From Pandoraea apista (GTDB lineage: Bacteria > Pseudomonadota > Gammaproteobacteria > Burkholderiales > Burkholderiaceae): DNA of 64,000 bases. The stretch's first letter is position 1; every line of letters begins with the position of its first letter. Below, one piece after another: positions 20,470-31,571 of this stretch. A model generated the notes under the pieces. That model was given only the letters and a program-made list of their open reading frames with translations, did not search any database and was not told the DNA's origin. The stretch covers positions 2,604,001 to 2,668,000 of the forward strand of contig NZ_CP013481.2 of the NCBI RefSeq assembly GCF_001465595.2, written 5' to 3'. A program made the translations under genes and the position numbers.

Positions 20470-21843
20470 ATGGCAAAAGCCAAGACTGTCTATATCTGCA
20501 CTGAATGCGGCGGGCAAACTCCAAAGTGGGCGGGGCAGTGCCCCAACTGCAACGGTTGGAACACGCTCGTCGAGTCGGTGGCGGAGACGACGACCGGCCA
20601 TCGCTACCAATCGCTCGCCAAGAGCACGCCGGTACTCAAGCTGGCGCACATCGAAGCGGCCGATGTCCCACGTTTCTCCAGTGGCGTGAGCGAATTCGAT
20701 CGCGTGCTGGGAGGCGGTCTTGTGGCGGGCGGTGTGGTGCTGATCGGCGGCGATCCCGGTATCGGCAAGTCGACCTTGCTGCTTCAGTCGCTCGCGTATC
20801 TGGCGCGTGAGCGTCGTGCGCTGTATGTCAGTGGCGAGGAATCGGGGGCGCAGATCGCCTTGCGGGCGCAACGGCTCGGTCTTGGCGCAGCGGGCGAGGG
20901 CGGTGGCGAACTGGACTTGCTCGCCGAAATCCAGCTTGAGAAGATTCTGGGCGCCATCGAAACGGAAAAGCCGGACGTCGTGGTGATCGATTCGATCCAG
21001 ACGGTCTATTCCGAAGCGCTAAGCTCCGCACCCGGTTCGGTGGCGCAGGTGCGCGAATGTGCAGCACAACTCACCCGAAGTGCGAAGCAGAGCGGCGTGA
21101 CCGTCATCATGGTCGGCCATGTCACGAAGGAAGGCAGTCTTGCCGGGCCGCGTGTGCTTGAGCACATTGTCGACACGGTGCTGTATTTCGAAGGCGATAC
21201 GCACTCCTCATACCGGTTGGTGCGGGCGTTCAAGAATCGCTTCGGGGCGGTCAACGAGTTGGGCGTGTTCGCGATGACCGAGAAGGGGCTGCGCGGCGTG
21301 GCGAATCCGTCGGCACTGTTCCTCTCGCAGCATGAACAAAGCGTGCCCGGGTCCTGCGTGCTGGTGACGCAAGAGGGAACGCGGCCGCTGCTCGTCGAGG
21401 TGCAAGCGCTGGTCGATACGGCACAGGTGCCTAATCCGCGGCGTCTGGCGGTGGGGCTGGAGCAGAACCGGCTGGCGATGTTGCTGGCGGTGATGCATCG
21501 CCATGCCGGCATTGCATGCTTCGATCAGGACGTATTCCTGAACGCCGTCGGTGGCGTGAAGATCACGGAGCCGGCGGCGGATCTGGCGGTATTGCTGGCG
21601 ATTCATTCGTCGCTGCGCAACAAGGCGTTGCCTCGCGGCATCGTTGCCTTCGGTGAAGTGGGGCTGGCCGGGGAAATTCGCCCTAGCCCTCGCGGGCAGG
21701 ATCGTCTCAAAGAAGCGGCCAAACTCGGTTTTTCCATCGCGATCATTCCGAAGGCGAACGCACCGAAGCAGCCCATTGATGGGCTCGAAGTCCACGCCGT
21801 CGACCGGTTGGAGCATGCGATTTCGGTGGTCGCGGGGTTGTAA
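20470..21843 (+). CDS. radA: DNA repair protein RadA (branch-migration helicase)
   Basis: 457 residues. Order: N-terminal zinc finger CTECGGQTPKWAGQCPNC (C4), RecA-like ATPase with Walker A GGDPGIGKST near residue 100 and Walker B VVVIDSIQT, the RadA-specific KNRFG motif (AFKNRFGAVNELGVF), and a C-terminal Lon-like domain. RadA drives branch migration of recombination intermediates with RecA. The frame is open far upstream through alr, but the start at 20470 gives the canonical MAKAKTVYICTECG. A bidirectional terminator follows. Confidence 0.95.
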   Translation: MAKAKTVYICTECGGQTPKWAGQCPNCNGWNTLVESVAETTTGHRYQSLAKSTPVLKLAHIEAADVPRFSSGVSEFDRVLGGGLVAGGVVLIGGDPGIGKSTLLLQSLAYLARERRALYVSGEESGAQIALRAQRLGLGAAGEGGGELDLLAEIQLEKILGAIETEKPDVVVIDSIQTVYSEALSSAPGSVAQVRECAAQLTRSAKQSGVTVIMVGHVTKEGSLAGPRVLEHIVDTVLYFEGDTHSSYRLVRAFKNRFGAVNELGVFAMTEKGLRGVANPSALFLSQHEQSVPGSCVLVTQEGTRPLLVEVQALVDTAQVPNPRRLAVGLEQNRLAMLLAVMHRHAGIACFDQDVFLNAVGGVKITEPAADLAVLLAIHSSLRNKALPRGIVAFGEVGLAGEIRPSPRGQDRLKEAAKLGFSIAIIPKANAPKQPIDGLEVHAVDRLEHAISVVAGL

Positions 21844-21875
21844 CTGCGTGCCTTTCGCCTGAGTCGATGAGCACA

Positions 21876-21906
21876 AAAAAGCCCGGTCCAATCGACCGGG
21901 CTTTTC
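21876..21906. terminator. Bidirectional terminator between radA and yheS
   Basis: An 8-bp stem GCCCGGTC / GACCGGGC is flanked by AAAAAA on the left and CTTTTCC on the right, serving the convergent radA and yheS genes. Confidence 0.88.
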
Positions 21907-21961
21907 CTTTTGCAGCGCCTCGCGATATGGAGCGTTCCGTGTGGCCGCCCCCGCTGCCGGA

Positions 21962-23902
21962 TCAAGCGATCTGCTCGAGCGCCTCCTGGGCTTCGAGCCA
22001 TTCCGCTTCGATATCCGAGAGCTTCGCCGTAACATCGGCCTGTTGCTTGAGGCTATCGGTCAGCAGTGCCTTCTTGGCGTCTTCATAGGTGCTGCTGTCC
22101 GCCAGGATAGCGTCGAGCCGCGCTTTTTCGTCCGAAAGCCTCGCCATCGACTGCTCCAGCTTCTCGATCTTTCTTTGCAGCGGTTTGCGCAGTTGCGACA
22201 ACCGCTGACGCTCCTGCGCCTCTGCGCGCTTCTGATCCTTGCGATTGACGCCATCGCCGCCGTCGGTGCCTTCGCCGTTGCCGCTGCTGGCGTCCCGTGC
22301 AGCCGCGCGTTGGTCGGCCGCGTGTTGCAGCAGCCAGTCCCGGTAATCGTCGAGATCCCCGTCGAACGGTTGCACTTCACCGCCGGCCACCAGCAGAAAC
22401 TGATCCGTGGTCGCGCGCAGCAAATGCCGATCGTGTGAGACGAGGATCAGCGTGCCGTCGAACTGAGCGAGCGCCATCGTGAGGGCATGACGTGTCTCAA
22501 GGTCCAGGTGGTTCGTCGGCTCGTCGAGCAGCAACAGGTTCGGTTTGCGCCAGATGATGAGCGCCAGCGCCAGACGTGCCTTCTCGCCACCGGAGAACGG
22601 CGCAATCGATGACGTTGCCATGTCGCCACGGAAATTGAACCCACCGAGAAAGTCGCGCAGTTCCTGTTCGCGTGTGTCGGGGGCAAGGCGTTGCAGATGC
22701 TGCAACGGCGAGTCGTCATGGCGCAGGGTTTCGACCTGATGCTGGGCGAAGTAGCCGATTTGAAGTCCCTTGCCGGTCTTTACCTCACCCGCCAGCGGCG
22801 CGAGTGTGCCCGCGAGCGTTTTGATCAGCGTCGATTTGCCCTGTCCGTTGGCACCCAGCAAACCAATGCGTTGCTCGTTCTGCACCGACATCGTGACGTG
22901 GGGGAGGATGACCTTCTCGGTGCCGTCGTCGAGCGGATAACCGCAACGCACGGCGTCGAGAACGAGCATCGGGTTCGGTGCGCTGTCGGCCGGGCGAAAC
23001 TCGAACGTGAACGGCGACGCGATATGCGCGGGCGCAATGCGCTCCATCTTCTCAAGGGCCTTCATCCGGCTCTGGGCCTGACGCGCCTTCGTTGCCTTGG
23101 CCTTGAAACGCGTAATGAACGATTCCAGATGCGCAATCGTCTTCTGCTGCTTGTCGAACGCGCTTTGTTGCAGCACCAGTTGCTGACCGCGCAGGATCTC
23201 GAACTGGCTGTAATTGCCGCCGTAACGCTTGATCTGCTGATTCTCGATATGCAGCGTGACGTTGCAGACCTCGTCGAGAAATTCCCGATCGTGCGAAATC
23301 ACGATCAACGTACCGGGATAGCGCTTGAGCCAGTCTTCGAGCCAGACAATCGCGTCGAGATCCAGGTGGTTGGTCGGTTCGTCGAGCAGCAGCAGATCGG
23401 ACGGGCACATGAGCGCCTGTGCCAGATTCAGACGCATGCGCCAACCGCCCGAGAAGCTGGCGACGGGCAATTGTGTCTGCGCGAGCGTGAAGCCCAGACC
23501 GAGCAGCAAGGCTTCGCCACGGGCCGGCGCGGTATAGCCGTCGGCGTCGGCGAAGGCCGCATGCGCTTCGGCTTGCGCGTGTCCGTCATGCGCGGCCTCG
23601 GCGGCGGCGATCGTCGCCTCGATCTCGCGAAGCCGCGTGTCGCCGTCGAGCACATAGTCCAGCGCGGTACGCTCGACCGCAGGCGTTTCCTGCATGACGT
23701 GCGCAACGCGCCAACTGCTGGGCACGAAGACGTCGCCGCCGTCGGCATGCAACTGGCCGCGCAGCAGGGCGAAGAGGGTGGATTTACCCGCGCCGTTGGC
23801 CCCGACGAGGCCGACGCGTTCGCCCGGATTGAGCGTTACGGAGGTGTCCTCGAAGAGCGGCTTGGTGCCGCGTGCGAGGGTGAGGTGTTCGAATCGGATC
23901 AC
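21962..23902 (-). CDS. yheS: ABC-F ATPase, YheS-like
   Basis: 646 residues with two ABC domains and no membrane segments, the ABC-F layout of ribosome-associated translation factors. Walker A motifs are GANGAGKST (residues ~35-45) and GANGQGKST; signatures are FSGGWRMRLNLAQAL and FSGGEKARLALALI; Walker B LLLLDEPTNHLDL occurs twice. The linker between them has the P-site tRNA-interaction region FITRFKAKATKARQAQSR. The C-terminal ~100 residues are a charged coiled coil. Alignment by eye favours YheS over Uup or EttA (NQETPA-like start MQETPAVERTALDYVLDGD). The exact translational role is not settled. Confidence 0.92.
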   Translation of the reverse strand: MIRFEHLTLARGTKPLFEDTSVTLNPGERVGLVGANGAGKSTLFALLRGQLHADGGDVFVPSSWRVAHVMQETPAVERTALDYVLDGDTRLREIEATIAAAEAAHDGHAQAEAHAAFADADGYTAPARGEALLLGLGFTLAQTQLPVASFSGGWRMRLNLAQALMCPSDLLLLDEPTNHLDLDAIVWLEDWLKRYPGTLIVISHDREFLDEVCNVTLHIENQQIKRYGGNYSQFEILRGQQLVLQQSAFDKQQKTIAHLESFITRFKAKATKARQAQSRMKALEKMERIAPAHIASPFTFEFRPADSAPNPMLVLDAVRCGYPLDDGTEKVILPHVTMSVQNEQRIGLLGANGQGKSTLIKTLAGTLAPLAGEVKTGKGLQIGYFAQHQVETLRHDDSPLQHLQRLAPDTREQELRDFLGGFNFRGDMATSSIAPFSGGEKARLALALIIWRKPNLLLLDEPTNHLDLETRHALTMALAQFDGTLILVSHDRHLLRATTDQFLLVAGGEVQPFDGDLDDYRDWLLQHAADQRAAARDASSGNGEGTDGGDGVNRKDQKRAEAQERQRLSQLRKPLQRKIEKLEQSMARLSDEKARLDAILADSSTYEDAKKALLTDSLKQQADVTAKLSDIEAEWLEAQEALEQIA

Positions 23903-24016
23903 GAAAAAGGCCGAGGGGAAAGCGGGTCAGTTCGTCCCGGGGCTGCGCGGCGTGCCGGTATCGCTGATCCCGGTGGGAACGAACGAGCCGTGCATCGAAA
24001 ACAGGGCGCAGGGGAC

Positions 24017-24039
24017 GGCAAAACCGGCATTTTACCGGT
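24017..24039 (-). terminator. Weak terminator after cls
   Basis: On the minus strand ACCGG-TAAAATG-CCGGT is followed by TTTTG, 36 bp past the cls stop codon. The stem is short, so termination may be partial and yheS may be partly read from upstream. Confidence 0.4.
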
Positions 24040-24074
24040 CTGAAGACACGAAAGCGATGTGTGCCTTGTCGCGT

Positions 24075-25502
24075 CTACAGAATTGGGGCGAAAAGCCGCG
24101 CCAAACGCATTGCAATCTGGCGCCATCTCGGAATCTTCCGGAAATCGTCCTTGTTCAGCGGCACGGCCTGCTCGAAGTCGTGCGTGAGCATGAACGCGAC
24201 GTCGTCGGCAAAGGCCGGGTCAACGGTGAGCAGCATGATTTCGAAATTCAGCCGGAACGACCGGTTGTCGAGATTGGCGCTGCCCACGGCGGCTGCGCTG
24301 TCGTCGATCAGCACGACCTTCTGATGAATGAAGCCGTGTTGATAGCGATAGACGTTGATGCCGCTGCGTGCGGCTTCGAACGCATACGAGGTCGTCGCTT
24401 CGAACACCACGTAGTGATCGGGGCGATCAGGGATCAGAATGCGCACGTCCACGCCGCGTAGCACCGCCAGGCGCAACGCGGAGAATACGGCCTCGTCGGG
24501 CACGAAATACGGCGTGGTGAGCCACACCCGTTTCTGTGCCGCATTGATAGCGGTGACGAAGAAGAGGGATGACGTTTCCAGCCGGTCGGCCGGGCCGCTG
24601 GGTACCACCTGACAGTGCATGTCTTCGCCCGACGCAGCCGGCAGACGGTTAAGTTCCGGAACTGCGCCTGTGCTCCAGTGCCAGTCCTCGGCAAATGCGC
24701 GCTGGATACCGACTACCGCCGGGCCGCGCACGGAGATATGCGTGTCGCGCCAGGGCGCCAGTGGCGGCTTTTCGCCGAGATACTCGACGCCGACGTTGTG
24801 TCCGCCGATGAATGCTTCGTTGCCGTCGATCACCACGATCTTGCGGTGATTGCGGAAGTTGAGCTGAAAGCGGTTGACGAAAATGCCCCGCTTGGCGGCC
24901 GCGAACTCGTGAACCATCACGCCGCCCTGCCTCAGCTTTTCGCAATAACTGCGCGGCAGATCGTGGCTGCCGATACGGTCGTACAGGAAGTAGACCTTGA
25001 CGCCGGTGGCGGCACGCGCGAGCAGACGGGCGGACAAGGCGCGACCGAGGGCGTCGTCCTTGACGATGAAGAACTGGACGATGACGTAGTCTCGCGCGCG
25101 GTCGATGGCGGCAAAGATGGCGTCGAACGTGGCCCGGCCGTTCACCAGAAGGCGCACCCGATTGCCCGCCACGAACGACATGCCCGTCATGGCGGTGAGC
25201 GCCGCGTATTCCGGGTGCGCTTCCATGGCCACGGGCGGCTCGCCGCTCCATTGCGTATCGCCCATGCGCGATTGCAGCGCTTCGTTGCGCGCGCGGCGCG
25301 CCTCGACATAGCCGATGAATTTCGACCGCCCAAGAAACAGATAGGGAATCAGGGTGAGGTAGGGCATTGTCACGAGCGACACTGCCCATGCCACCGCGCC
25401 TTGCGATGTCCGTACCGTCAGAACGGCATGGATCGCGGCGATGACTCCCATTGCGTGAAGACAGGCGACGGCAAAGCCGACATCAAGCCAGTTGAACGCC
25501 AT
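24075..25502 (-). CDS. cls: Cardiolipin synthase (phospholipase D family)
   Basis: 475 residues. Two N-terminal membrane segments (FAVACLHAMGVIAAIHAVL and VAWAVSLVTMPYLTLIPYLF) precede two PLD catalytic motifs: HRKIVVIDGNEAFIGGHNVG and HQKVVLIDDSAAAVGSANLD (HxKx4D). It joins two phosphatidylglycerol molecules, or PG and PE, into cardiolipin at the inner membrane. The start at 25502 gives MAFNWLDVGF; an upstream in-frame start at 25550 would add 16 residues before the first helix. prmB is upstream on the same strand with a hairpin between. Confidence 0.94.
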   Translation of the reverse strand: MAFNWLDVGFAVACLHAMGVIAAIHAVLTVRTSQGAVAWAVSLVTMPYLTLIPYLFLGRSKFIGYVEARRARNEALQSRMGDTQWSGEPPVAMEAHPEYAALTAMTGMSFVAGNRVRLLVNGRATFDAIFAAIDRARDYVIVQFFIVKDDALGRALSARLLARAATGVKVYFLYDRIGSHDLPRSYCEKLRQGGVMVHEFAAAKRGIFVNRFQLNFRNHRKIVVIDGNEAFIGGHNVGVEYLGEKPPLAPWRDTHISVRGPAVVGIQRAFAEDWHWSTGAVPELNRLPAASGEDMHCQVVPSGPADRLETSSLFFVTAINAAQKRVWLTTPYFVPDEAVFSALRLAVLRGVDVRILIPDRPDHYVVFEATTSYAFEAARSGINVYRYQHGFIHQKVVLIDDSAAAVGSANLDNRSFRLNFEIMLLTVDPAFADDVAFMLTHDFEQAVPLNKDDFRKIPRWRQIAMRLARLFAPIL

Positions 25503-25581
25503 GACGGACCACTTTCCTCCATGCCGTGAGTCGCGCGGACTCGGGAACACGAGTGTAACCGCGGTGCGTGAACTTAGGCGA

Positions 25582-25605
25582 GGGCTCGCAACAATGTGCG
25601 AGCCC
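25582..25605 (-). terminator. Perfect 9-bp hairpin after prmB, no T-run
   Basis: GGGCTCGCA (25582-25590) and TGCGAGCCC (25597-25605) form a perfect stem with a six-base loop, 24 bp past the prmB stop. There is no U-tract on the minus strand, so it may protect the 3' end or act with Rho rather than terminate alone. Confidence 0.4.
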
Positions 25606-25628
25606 AGAGGGCGTATGACCCTGCCGCG

Positions 25629-26534
25629 TTACCGAAGATCGGGCAGATCGGCGGCCTGCACCAGAAAGACCATGTCGTCGCCCGCGCTCGTGGCCAGCCA
25701 CGTTATCGGCAGATCGGGAAACGCCGCTTCAACGAAGTGACGTTCGTTGCCGATCTCGACAATCAGAACACCGTTGTCGGTCAAATGCTCGCGGGCGCCG
25801 GCAATGATGCGGCGAACCACGTCCATGCCGTCATCGCCACCCGCCAGCGCCAGGCGCGGCTCATGACGATACTCGGCCGGGAGCACCTGCATCGAGCCTT
25901 CGTTCACGTACGGCGGATTGGTGAGAATGACTTCGTAACGCTTGCCTTGTGGGAGCGGCGCATACAGATCGCCCAGATGCAGCGCAACGCGGTCTTCGAG
26001 GCCATAGTCGGCCACGTTGATCTTCGCCACGGCCAGAGCGTCCGGGGAAATGTCGACGGCATCGATTTGCGCGACCGGGAAGGTCTCGGCGGCGAGGATC
26101 GCGAGGCACCCGGAGCCGGTGCACAACTCAAGCACGTCGGTCACGTTCTCGGGGTGATCGACCCACGGCTGCAAGGCGTCTTCCAGCAATTCGCCCACGA
26201 ACGAGCGCGGCACGATGACGCGTTCGTCTACGTAGAACCGATGACCGTGCATCCAGGCTTCATTCGTGATGTACGACGCCGGCACGCGTTCGCCCGCACG
26301 ACGGTTGATGACCGACAGCGCCCGCTCGATTTCCTCGGGCAGCAAGCGGGCATCGAGAAACGGGTCCAGCGTATCGATGGGCAGGTGCAGCGTATGAAGC
26401 AGCAGATACGCAGCCTCGTCGTAGGCCGTGGCCGTGCCGTGCCCAAAGGCCAGTTCGGCCTCGGTAAAACGCGAAACGGCGTAGCGCAGCAGATCGCGCA
26501 ATGTCCGGAAAGGGTGGGTCGCCTGAGTTGTCAT
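25629..26534 (-). CDS. prmB: 50S ribosomal protein L3 glutamine methyltransferase
   Basis: 301 residues. SAM-binding ELCTGSGCLAILAAETFP and the NPPYVNEG motif place it in the HemK/PrmB/PrmC group that N5-methylates glutamine. ERVPASYITNEAWMHGHRFYVDERVIVPRSF and LPAEYRHEPRLALAGGDDG are the PrmB forms rather than PrmC. It methylates L3 during large-subunit assembly. It follows dapE by 16 bp and is probably the last gene of that transcript. Confidence 0.95.
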   Translation of the reverse strand: MTTQATHPFRTLRDLLRYAVSRFTEAELAFGHGTATAYDEAAYLLLHTLHLPIDTLDPFLDARLLPEEIERALSVINRRAGERVPASYITNEAWMHGHRFYVDERVIVPRSFVGELLEDALQPWVDHPENVTDVLELCTGSGCLAILAAETFPVAQIDAVDISPDALAVAKINVADYGLEDRVALHLGDLYAPLPQGKRYEVILTNPPYVNEGSMQVLPAEYRHEPRLALAGGDDGMDVVRRIIAGAREHLTDNGVLIVEIGNERHFVEAAFPDLPITWLATSAGDDMVFLVQAADLPDLR

Positions 26535-26550
26535 GGGGATACCTCGCGCT

Positions 26551-28054
<1,504 letters not shown>

Positions 28055-28079
28055 CGCCGGAACTCCTGATGTCGCAAAT

Positions 28080-28134
28080 ACAAAAACAAAAACGAGGCGC
28101 CAACATCGCGGCCATGACCGCGACCCGCGCCTCG
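28080..28134 (-). terminator. Composite two-stem terminator between dapD and yffB
   Basis: On the minus strand an outer stem CGAGGCGC / GCGCCTCG encloses an inner stem TCGCGG / CCGCGA, followed by GTTTTTGTTTTTG. This should end most dapC-dapD transcripts before yffB-dapE-prmB. Confidence 0.8.
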
Positions 28135-28150
28135 CCGGTGCCGCGTGGAC

Positions 28151-28978
28151 TTATTCGCCGCGCAGCAGGTCGTTGATCGCCGTCTTGGCGCGCGTTTGCG
28201 CGTCGACCTTCTTCACAATCACGGCGCAGTACAGGCTGTACTTGCCATCCTTGGACGGCAGGTTGCCCGGCACGACGACCGAGCCGGCCGGCACGCGACC
28301 GTAATGCACTTCACCCGTTTCGCGGTCGTAGATCTTGGTCGACTGACCCAGATACACGCCCATCGAGATCACCGAGTTTTCTTCGACGATCACGCCTTCC
28401 ACGACTTCCGAGCGAGCGCCGATGAAGCAGTTGTCTTCGATGATGACCGGGTTGGCTTGCAGCGGCTCGAGCACGCCACCGATGCCGACACCGCCCGAGA
28501 GGTGAACATTCTTGCCGATTTGCGCGCAGGAACCGACCGTGGCCCACGTGTCGACCATGGTGCCTTCGTCAACGTAGGCGCCGATGTTGGTGTACGAGGG
28601 CATCAGCACGACATTCTTGCCGATGAACGAGCCGCGGCGTGCCACTGCCGGCGGCACCACGCGGAAGCCGCCGCGTGCGAAGTCTTCGGCGGTGTAGTTG
28701 GCGAACTTGCTCGGCACCTTGTCGTAAAACTGGCTGAAGCCGCCAGCCGGCATGACGGCGTTGTCTTCGAGGCGGAACGACAGCAGCACGGCCTTCTTGA
28801 CCCACTGGTTCACGATCCACTGGCCGTCTTGCTTCTGGGCCACGCGCAGGGCGCCCTTGTCGAGTTCGGCGATGACGTGGGCGACAGCCTCACGCACATC
28901 GGCAGGTGCCGACTTGGCCGAGATCTCGGCACGGTTTTCCCAGGCTTGGTCGATGATGGTTTGCAGTTGTTGCGACAT
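28151..28978 (-). CDS. dapD: Tetrahydrodipicolinate N-succinyltransferase
   Basis: 275 residues, the usual length. The N-terminal helical domain ([18 protein letters not shown]) is followed by a left-handed beta-helix of hexapeptide repeats with [37 protein letters not shown] and [18 protein letters not shown]. It succinylates tetrahydrodipicolinate using succinyl-CoA, committing flux to the succinylase branch of lysine/DAP synthesis. It begins 24 bp after dapC, so these two form a unit that ends at the composite terminator. Confidence 0.97.
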   Translation of the reverse strand: MSQQLQTIIDQAWENRAEISAKSAPADVREAVAHVIAELDKGALRVAQKQDGQWIVNQWVKKAVLLSFRLEDNAVMPAGGFSQFYDKVPSKFANYTAEDFARGGFRVVPPAVARRGSFIGKNVVLMPSYTNIGAYVDEGTMVDTWATVGSCAQIGKNVHLSGGVGIGGVLEPLQANPVIIEDNCFIGARSEVVEGVIVEENSVISMGVYLGQSTKIYDRETGEVHYGRVPAGSVVVPGNLPSKDGKYSLYCAVIVKKVDAQTRAKTAINDLLRGE

Positions 28979-29002
28979 GGCGAGAATCAGTTGCAGAAAG
29001 GA

Positions 29003-30205
29003 TTAAAGGGATTGGCAGAACTGCACGATGCGCTGGGCGCCTTCGGTGCATTCGTCCACATCGGCCACGAGGGCGATGCGCACATAGTTCTCGCCCGGGT
29101 TGGTGCCGTGCGCCGCGCGGCCCAGATACGACCCGGGCAGTACGGCCACATTGTATTGCGCCAGCAATTGGCGCGTGAATTCCGTGTCGGACAGACCGGT
29201 TTTCGTGTCGACCTTGGCCCACAGGTAAAACCCGGCGTCAGGCAGACGCACGTCGAGCACTTCGGCGAGCATTGGCGTAACGGTCTGGAACTTCTTCAGG
29301 TACTTGCTGCGGTTCAGGCGCACGTGGGCTTCGTCGTTCCACGCCGCAACGCTCGCCGCTTGCACGGCCGGGCTCATCGCGCAGCCATGGTAGGTGCGAT
29401 ACAGCAGGAATTTCTTCAGGATCGCGGCGTCTCCCGCCACGAAGCCCGAGCGCATGCCGGGCACGTTCGAGCGCTTCGACAGGCTGGAGAAGACCACCAG
29501 ACGCTCAAAGCCACGACCCAGTTGGTGGGCCGCCGCAAGGCCGCCCAGCGGGGCGCGCTCTTCGTCGAAATAGATCTCGGAGTAGCACTCGTCGGAGGCG
29601 ATCACGAAACCGTATTCGTCGGAGAGTTCGAACAGACGCTTCCAGTCCGCCAGTCCCAGCACCGCACCGGTCGGATTGCCGGGCGAGCAGAGATAGACAA
29701 GCTGGACGTCGCGCCAGACCTCCACCGGTACGCCGTCATAGTTCGGAGCGAAATTGCGCGCCGGATCGCTGTCGACGTAATAAGGCGTTGCACCGGCGAG
29801 CAGCGTTGCGCCTTCATAGATCTGATAGAACGGGTTCGGGCACATGACGCGTGCGCCGGGCTTGCTGCCGTCGACGACCGCCTGTGCGAACGAGAAAAGC
29901 GCCTCGCGGGAGCCCGTGACCGGCAGCACTTCGGTCGCCGGATTCACGTTGGGCAGCGCGTAGCGGCGTTCCAGCCACGCGGCGATGGCCGCGCGCAGCG
30001 GCTCGCCGCCCGCCGTGGCGGGGTAGTTCGAGAGGCCGCCCAGCCCTTCGATCAAGGCTTCCTTGATGAACTGCGGCGTCGGGTGCTTGGGCTCACCGAT
30101 GCCGAAGCTGATGGCCTTGAAGGCGCTCGCGGGCGTAACATCCGCCACCAGCGACTTCAGGCGTTCGAAGGGGTAGGGCTGGAGCTTGTCGAGTAATGGG
30201 TTCAC
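29003..30205 (-). CDS. dapC: N-succinyldiaminopimelate aminotransferase
   Basis: 400 residues, class I/II fold-type I aminotransferase. The start MNPLLDKLQPYPFERL matches beta-proteobacterial DapC. PLP-binding features are LYTGSREALF-like VTGSREALFSFAQ, CSPGNPTGAVL, ASDECYSEIYFD and the Schiff-base lysine in SSLSKRSNVPGMRSGF. It transaminates N-succinyl-2-amino-6-ketopimelate with glutamate. Its position directly before dapD supports DapC over other aminotransferases. A minus-strand TATAAT at 30450-30445 is its likely promoter. Confidence 0.95.
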   Translation of the reverse strand: MNPLLDKLQPYPFERLKSLVADVTPASAFKAISFGIGEPKHPTPQFIKEALIEGLGGLSNYPATAGGEPLRAAIAAWLERRYALPNVNPATEVLPVTGSREALFSFAQAVVDGSKPGARVMCPNPFYQIYEGATLLAGATPYYVDSDPARNFAPNYDGVPVEVWRDVQLVYLCSPGNPTGAVLGLADWKRLFELSDEYGFVIASDECYSEIYFDEERAPLGGLAAAHQLGRGFERLVVFSSLSKRSNVPGMRSGFVAGDAAILKKFLLYRTYHGCAMSPAVQAASVAAWNDEAHVRLNRSKYLKKFQTVTPMLAEVLDVRLPDAGFYLWAKVDTKTGLSDTEFTRQLLAQYNVAVLPGSYLGRAAHGTNPGENYVRIALVADVDECTEGAQRIVQFCQSL

Positions 30206-30556
30206 GAGAATTCAAACAGACTCAGGGCTAGGGTTCGCGACACCACGCAGGGCATCGTTCGAGACAATTCGGGCCGCGCGAGGCGGCTGGGCCCGACCAG
30301 ATCCTCCGGGCACCGGCGCGCCAGGAAGCATTTTCCGGTGCCAGGCTTGCGGATGGCAGGCCACGTATGGGGTCGCACTTATCCGGTACATCACGCGAAG
30401 GGGTTCCCGGACGCGCTCAAGAATGGCAAGATCGGCAAAGCGAAAATTATACCGTTACGGCGCCTACAAAGCGCGACTGCCGCGTAATTCAGCACATTCC
30501 GAGGCGCCAATGGGGCAAGTCTGCGGAGTATCTCAGGTTTTTCAGGAGTCAACAGT
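30206..30556. promoter_or_regulatory. dapC-EamA divergent intergenic region
   Basis: 351 bp with no gene. A consensus TATAAT for dapC is at 30450-30445 on the minus strand, giving a leader of ~230 nt that is GC-rich but shows no riboswitch I can recognise. The EamA gene on the plus strand has a clear ribosome site (CAGGAGTC) at 30543-30550. Confidence 0.5.
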
Positions 30557-31543
30557 ATGACCGTAGCCGGCAACGGCGCGCACGGCCCGGAATCGACCGC
30601 CGGCGCATCGCTGCGCACCCGGGCGGCGCCCGCCTTGGCCATTCTTATCGGCTCTTCCGTGTGGGGGCTGGCCTGGTTCCCTTACCGCGTGCTTGCCCAG
30701 TGGGGCGTGGCGGCAGTGCCTGCGCAGATTTGCACCGGCAGCATTGCGTTGCTGCTGCTCACGCTGGTCTATCGGCGCTCGCTCGGTACGCTGCGCTGGT
30801 CGTGGCTGCTGGTCGGCGTGGCATTCGCCGGGGGCACGACCAATGTGGCGTTCGTCTGGGGGACGACGCACGGCCATGTCATGCGCGTGTTACTGCTTTT
30901 TTATCTGACCCCCGTATGGACGGCGCTTTTCGCCCACTGGCTGCTCGGCGAGCGCGTGGGCATGCGGGGCGCGAGCCTGATCGCGCTGGCGCTGGGCGGG
31001 GCAGGACTGATGCTGTGGTCGCCCGAGTTGGGCTGGCCGGTGCCTAACAATCCCGGCGAATGGGCGGGTGCCATTGCCGGCGCGGCTTTTGCGCTGAATA
31101 ACGTATTACTGCGGCGTGTCAGTCAGGCGCTGCCGGACGTGCGCGCTGAAATGCGCAGTTGGACACTCTATCTTGGCTGTGTGGTTGGCGGATTGCTGGT
31201 GCTGCCGTTCGATGGCGGTGCCGAAGCCGGCCGTGCCACCGTGTCGGTACTCACCTCGAGCATGTCGGCGGCTGCGGTTGCACTGGCCCTGGGTTGCACC
31301 ATTGCGGTAACCAACGTCATCGTGCAGTTCGGTCTGGCGCGGGTGCCGGCCAATCAGGCCGCGCTGATCATGCTTTTCGAGATCGTGGTGGCGGCGGTCT
31401 CGTCCTGGTGGCTTGCCAGCGAGGGGTTGGGCGTGCGCGAAATCGCCGGTGGGCTATGCATCGTCGCGGCGGGTGTCTTGTCCGGACTTCTGCCGGATTC
31501 AGGTCGTTGTAAATCCGCGACGGCAGGGGATGCGATGGTATGA
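30557..31543 (+). CDS. EamA/DMT-superfamily transporter
   Basis: 328 residues with about ten hydrophobic segments in two EamA repeats. The first contains GSSVWGLAWFPYRVL and LLLFYLTPVWTALFAHWLLGER, the second AIAGAAFALNNVLLRR and NQAALIMLFEIVVAAVSSWW. It differs clearly from the EamA gene at 2499, so they are not recent duplicates. Substrate unknown; a link to lysine export is tempting because it is divergent from dapC, but nothing in the sequence proves it. The gene ends 122 bp before smc. Confidence 0.88.
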   Translation: MTVAGNGAHGPESTAGASLRTRAAPALAILIGSSVWGLAWFPYRVLAQWGVAAVPAQICTGSIALLLLTLVYRRSLGTLRWSWLLVGVAFAGGTTNVAFVWGTTHGHVMRVLLLFYLTPVWTALFAHWLLGERVGMRGASLIALALGGAGLMLWSPELGWPVPNNPGEWAGAIAGAAFALNNVLLRRVSQALPDVRAEMRSWTLYLGCVVGGLLVLPFDGGAEAGRATVSVLTSSMSAAAVALALGCTIAVTNVIVQFGLARVPANQAALIMLFEIVVAAVSSWWLASEGLGVREIAGGLCIVAAGVLSGLLPDSGRCKSATAGDAMV

Positions 31544-31571
31544 TGCGTACCGATGTTATATCGATGTAAGC

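Noticed and set aside
30206..30437. Possible lysine riboswitch before dapC
   Set aside because: No multi-helix lysine-box signature could be recognised, and such riboswitches are not expected before dapC in this group.
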